From contig JAKPRU010000910.1 of assembly GCA_029557025.1 (NCBI GenBank), positions 1 to 9,168 of the forward strand: 9,168 nucleotides of DNA, given 5' to 3'. The position numbers were made by a program, and so were the translations under genes. The stretch comes from Candidatus Omnitrophota bacterium (GTDB taxonomy: Bacteria; Hinthialibacterota; Hinthialibacteria; Hinthialibacterales; JAKPRU01). Of the stretch, positions 5,764-9,168 are shown in pieces (position 1 is the stretch's first letter; every line of letters begins with the position of its first letter). The notes below the pieces were generated by a model. That model made no database searches and was not told the origin of the DNA. It saw only the letters and a program-made list of their open reading frames with translations.

Positions 5764-8588
5764 CGAGTCATTTCCCCATCATCGGCGATCATCAGGCCGA
5801 TTGTGAAGATTTTCTTTTTCGGAACCGAGATATTGACCGAGTTCTTATCGCCGCTGACCGACAGTTTCTTGACCGATTCCTCATTGAGATTGAGCAACTC
5901 AGCGGATTTGATTTTCCGGAAACAGTGAATGGTCCCCTGAACCGTCTTGTCGGTCGGATTGAACAGGCGCAGAACAACCTGCTGAGATCGCTCTGCCCGT
6001 TTCATTGCGGAAAGAATAAGCGTTTTCGGCTCAATTTTAAAGAATGAAAGGCTCTTGGGCAGATCGCCGGCGTGCGGCCCGACTTGGGCGATTTCCATCG
6101 GAGTGGTGAGCCGTTCGGCCTGCTCATACACATTGGCCTTGCTCCATGTCCCGGCGTGAGGATAGATCGCATAGCGGAATTCATGCTCGCCGGGGGACTG
6201 CGAAAGTCGCATTTCCGGGTGACGTTCCCAACGCCAACTCACCGTCGCAAGCGCAATCTCAAAAGCGCGCATCAGGGTTACGACAATCGCTTTTTCCTGA
6301 TCGTCGGTGACCTCATATTCGCGCAGGCCGTCGTTGAGAATCGCGAGGCCGACATTCCCATCGCTGACATCCACAAACCGATGCTGAGGATGTGTGGGGT
6401 TGTCCTGGCCGTACCACACACTGGACGGGTCCCGCTCAATGGGGCGTTCCACCACGTCGAAAGCCACCTCTGCGCTGGAATGATCGGCATCCAGGAAAGT
6501 CGGGAACACAACGCGCAGCCGGTGATTGTCCGCCTGGTTGTTGAACCGGGTCACAATCTCCACCATCTTCGATCCGCGACGTAACGTGATAAAGGAGCTG
6601 ATCGGCAAGTCCACCAGGACCTCGGACCGTCGAGCGTCATCCCCGTTCCCATCCAAACGCCGGACCTCATCGCCACGGCCCTCAACCAGGCATTTGGGAA
6701 CTCGCATCGTGATATCCACCTGGTATGTCGCCAACAGCGGCCCCCCATCCACCAGGGAGATTCTCGCTGCATGACCGTGACTGGAGATAACCGAATTGTA
6801 GGCCGGATGGACATGCTGCCAGGCAACCCCCGCCTCGCCGTCATCCTGGAATCGATGCAGGCCGGTGAATGTGTGACCGGTTTCCTTATCGAACACGGTC
6901 AAAGTCCCGTCGTTTTCGATCTTCACGCGAAGATGCTCGTTCTCCATCGAATTGTGGCCGTCCACGAGGGAACCATGCAGCCGGTTCGCCAGTTTCTGCG
7001 GAACAATTTTCAGCGTCTTATATCCGAAGGCGGGGATGTTCTCCAACGCAACATGAACCTCTGTCCGAACACCGGGCATCTCCATCGTGGCATCGCCCAG
7101 ATGACGAACCACTGGCTCCATTTCGTACCGGGCGAATTCCCAGCGATCCAGTCGTTTATCCGTCTCGCCATCGTGGATCGTAAACTGATCGATTCCCAGT
7201 TCTTTCGGCAGGTCAATTACCACCGTGCCGACTTCGGATCGTTCAAATGGTGACGGATTGAAAACGGTCAGTGCAATCTGGTCGGCGGCGAAATCGGAGT
7301 TGTCGATCCGCAACTGAATGTCCTGGAAAGCATAACGTTGAAGCCCTTCTGCAATGCCAAGGCACTGTTCCAGCCGGTTGTGGACATCTCGCTCGATCTG
7401 GTCCACTCCGGCCCCGGCAATGCTGTCATGAGGATGGCAGGAAAGAAGAAATTTCCAGGCAAGATCCAATAGTGTGCGTGGGTACTCATATCCCAGAATG
7501 GAGGCAATAGTCGCAAACGGTTCTGCACCACGCTGAAGAGCCATCTCCGCCAGCGCATTTTTCCGTTTCATCCGGGTGCGCGCGGAGGTGACATCGCCAT
7601 AGAGATGATATCTCGTTCCGAGCAGACGCGGGGTGCGCCGTTCGCCTTTCAGAACCACCAGGCCCTGCGCCTCTTTCCGTGCCTTGTTGATCCATTCCTC
7701 CAGGCTGCTGTGGAGAATCGTATCTTCCAGGTCCAGTTTCTGCGCTTCTTCAATAATCCGAATCTCCGAGAGGTCCGGTTCCGTGCTGTCCATGCCCATC
7801 ATATAGGCAAGATACCGCGAGGTGCATCGCTCTTTTTCCAATTCCCTCAGATGATCCAGCGAGGGCTTGATCCGGTCCTTGTTGAATCCTCGAATGGGAT
7901 CGACCAGGAAATGATGCCCCATATGGCGACCCATCCGGCACAGATGGAACGGCATTCCGCCGCTTTTGTAAGAGTATGTGCGTTCGTTGATTTCTGTCCC
8001 ATACACCACGGGCCGAAAAACATGGAAGAAGAAATTGTACCGAGCAAAACTCCCCATTCGTGAGGCAAACGAGCGGGACCCATCGGGACTCTCAAACCAG
8101 AACTCCGACTTGGATTCTGTGAATTGAATACCGTGATAGAACAGAATCGTGTCAATCCCGAATCCCTGGTAAATCTGTGGCATCTGGGAGGTCTGTCCGT
8201 ACGAAAACGGGCTGTAACCGACCTTATTGACTCGTCCGAATTTCTCGGCAACCCGATGCCCGACCACCAGGTTGCGTACCAGCGATTCGCCGTTCACCAG
8301 AAACTCCTCCGGGCAGCAGTACCAGGGACCGACCTGGAGTCGCCCGGATGAGACATGCTTCCGAACGGTCTCCTCCTTTTCTGGACGAACCTCCAGGTAA
8401 TCCTCCAGCGGGATAGTCTGCGAATCCAGCAAATAGGCGTGATACCGCGGCTCCACATCCAGAATATGCAGCAGCTTGTCCATAAATTGGACCAGCATCA
8501 TGCGCGTTTCCTGGAAATTGTAGAGCCACTCCCGGTCCCAATGCGTATTGGAAATGACATGACATTCGAACGATTTCGGACGGGCCAT
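5760..8588 (-). CDS. GH38 alpha-mannosidase-like protein lacking the expected nucleophile
   Basis: This 942-residue protein has no signal peptide, so it is probably cytoplasmic. GH38 enzymes are zinc-dependent retaining alpha-mannosidases. The N-terminal catalytic region opens with ISNTHWDREW (12-21), giving zinc ligands His16 and Asp18, and contains WYCCPEEFLVNGESLVRNL near 89-107. GMDSTEPD (265-272) aligns with the usual GNDH-type acid region. The middle helical domain ends with CHPHDSIAGAG (384-394), where His387 should be the last zinc ligand. A C-terminal beta domain starts near 548 (NGTLT-like EHLRVKIENDGTLTVFD). The odd point is YSPFSYGQ (125-132): the family normally has Asp where Phe128 stands, serving as nucleophile and zinc ligand. 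Activity is therefore doubtful, or the subfamily uses another mechanism. GAGGTG before the ATG at 8588 is a good ribosome-binding site. It lies between an alcohol dehydrogenase gene and SxtJ in one apparent operon. Confidence 0.9.
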   Translation of the reverse strand: MARPKSFECHVISNTHWDREWLYNFQETRMMLVQFMDKLLHILDVEPRYHAYLLDSQTIPLEDYLEVRPEKEETVRKHVSSGRLQVGPWYCCPEEFLVNGESLVRNLVVGHRVAEKFGRVNKVGYSPFSYGQTSQMPQIYQGFGIDTILFYHGIQFTESKSEFWFESPDGSRSFASRMGSFARYNFFFHVFRPVVYGTEINERTYSYKSGGMPFHLCRMGRHMGHHFLVDPIRGFNKDRIKPSLDHLRELEKERCTSRYLAYMMGMDSTEPDLSEIRIIEEAQKLDLEDTILHSSLEEWINKARKEAQGLVVLKGERRTPRLLGTRYHLYGDVTSARTRMKRKNALAEMALQRGAEPFATIASILGYEYPRTLLDLAWKFLLSCHPHDSIAGAGVDQIERDVHNRLEQCLGIAEGLQRYAFQDIQLRIDNSDFAADQIALTVFNPSPFERSEVGTVVIDLPKELGIDQFTIHDGETDKRLDRWEFARYEMEPVVRHLGDATMEMPGVRTEVHVALENIPAFGYKTLKIVPQKLANRLHGSLVDGHNSMENEHLRVKIENDGTLTVFDKETGHTFTGLHRFQDDGEAGVAWQHVHPAYNSVISSHGHAARISLVDGGPLLATYQVDITMRVPKCLVEGRGDEVRRLDGNGDDARRSEVLVDLPISSFITLRRGSKMVEIVTRFNNQADNHRLRVVFPTFLDADHSSAEVAFDVVERPIERDPSSVWYGQDNPTHPQHRFVDVSDGNVGLAILNDGLREYEVTDDQEKAIVVTLMRAFEIALATVSWRWERHPEMRLSQSPGEHEFRYAIYPHAGTWSKANVYEQAERLTTPMEIAQVGPHAGDLPKSLSFFKIEPKTLILSAMKRAERSQQVVLRLFNPTDKTVQGTIHCFRKIKSAELLNLNEESVKKLSVSGDKNSVNISVPKKKIFTIGLMIADDGEMTR

Positions 8589-8660
8589 AATTCACCTCAG
8601 AAAAAGAAAAAAATGGAGAATATCCGTAAATGGTAATGGAAAACGGTCATTCTTGGAAAG

Positions 8661-9168
8661 TCAGTCCGGCAGAATTGCGCGCAAAATCTCCGTGAGATCC
8701 GCTGCAGAGACCGGGCGGGGATTCGCTTTCAGAGACCCCGACGGCAGGCTTTCCCGAATAAGGATGTCCATGTCGGACCTGGGGATGCGGTAGCCGCGAA
8801 AATCCGGCGGGATTCCCATACGCCGAAAGAGGTCCGCAATCCATTCGATCACCGGAGCCTGAACTACTGCCGAAAGCCGTTCGTATTTCTCCCGGACAAC
8901 CGGCTCATTGAACCGCATGACCGGAGGAAGCAGAATTGCGCAGCAGAGACCATGCGGGATTCGATATCGAATGCCCATCGGGTGAGCCACGCCATGAACC
9001 GCTCCCAATCGCGCATTCGCCAATGCAATCCCGGCCAACATACTCCCATCGGCCATGGCAATATGCGGCTCGATTTCCTCCGTTCCCTGAGCGATCTTCT
9101 CGATATTTCCGACAAGCAATCGAAAAGACTCGAATGCCGACGCATCAGTCAGGTGATTGGAGCCAAGC
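8661..9168 (-). CDS. Iron-containing alcohol dehydrogenase, C-terminal part (5' partial)
   Basis: The frame is open to the window edge, giving the last 168 residues; the N-terminal NAD(P)-binding half lies outside. SNHLTDASAFESFR at the start, then LAGIALANARLGAVHGVAHPMG, IPHGLCCAILLPPVMRFN and a C-terminal helical domain are typical of Fe-ADH family (group III) dehydrogenases such as FucO-type enzymes. The histidines in GAVHGVAHPMG and IPHG supply the conserved metal ligands of this half. Such enzymes reduce aldehydes or oxidise alcohols, which would fit sugar catabolism, but specificity cannot be read. The stop at 8661 is 72 bases before the GH38 ATG with no terminator hairpin between, so the two are probably co-transcribed. 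Confidence 0.9.
   Translation of the reverse strand, partial: LGSNHLTDASAFESFRLLVGNIEKIAQGTEEIEPHIAMADGSMLAGIALANARLGAVHGVAHPMGIRYRIPHGLCCAILLPPVMRFNEPVVREKYERLSAVVQAPVIEWIADLFRRMGIPPDFRGYRIPRSDMDILIRESLPSGSLKANPRPVSAADLTEILRAILPD

Overview
The window suggests a Gram-negative bacterium of moderate to fairly high GC content. It encodes the end of an RND-type exporter, a TolC-like outer-membrane channel and a probable lipoprotein, all of which imply an outer membrane. No 16S rRNA or other taxonomic marker is present. The gene mix (large GH38-family protein, iron alcohol dehydrogenase, SxtJ/DUF5989 pair) would fit an environmental, sugar-processing, largely uncultured lineage, but the phylum cannot be read from this sequence.

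Left part, + strand (1-3245). The window opens inside a large gene whose product joins the last membrane segments of an RND efflux permease to a complete ABC-2-type ATPase in one uninterrupted reading frame. It is followed by a TolC-family outer-membrane efflux gene. Together they look like the distal end of a tripartite export operon in which the inner-membrane RND pump carries its own nucleotide-binding domain. Any periplasmic adaptor would lie upstream, outside the window.

Middle (3246-3732). This is a 487-base region without a protein gene, but it is not empty. It holds a stem-loop after the TolC gene, a near-consensus promoter with extended -10, a roughly 150-nt transcript predicted to fold into a long rod, and a GC-rich hairpin with a T-rich tail resembling an intrinsic terminator. 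A second -10-like box and a hairpin covering the ribosome-binding region of the next gene follow. The transcript is either a free small RNA or a riboswitch/attenuator-type leader; it matched no family I can name. Next come a DUF2846-type lipoprotein gene (3733-4281) and a class I SAM-dependent methyltransferase gene with a GTG start (4344-5180).

Right part, - strand (5165-9168). Reading leftwards there are the 3' part of an iron-containing alcohol dehydrogenase, a 942-residue GH38 alpha-mannosidase-like protein, an SxtJ-family membrane protein and a 52-residue DUF5989 membrane protein. The GH38 stop and SxtJ start overlap as ATGA, and the other gaps are short, so this is probably one operon. 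Its last gene overlaps the end of the methyltransferase gene tail to tail by 16 bases. The GH38 protein keeps the zinc-binding HWD motif and the HPHD motif but has phenylalanine where the family's catalytic nucleophile aspartate is expected.

The most notable items are the RND-ABC fusion, the unassigned structured RNA, the nucleophile-less GH38 protein, and the SxtJ/DUF5989 pair coupled to it with no carbamoyltransferase in view.
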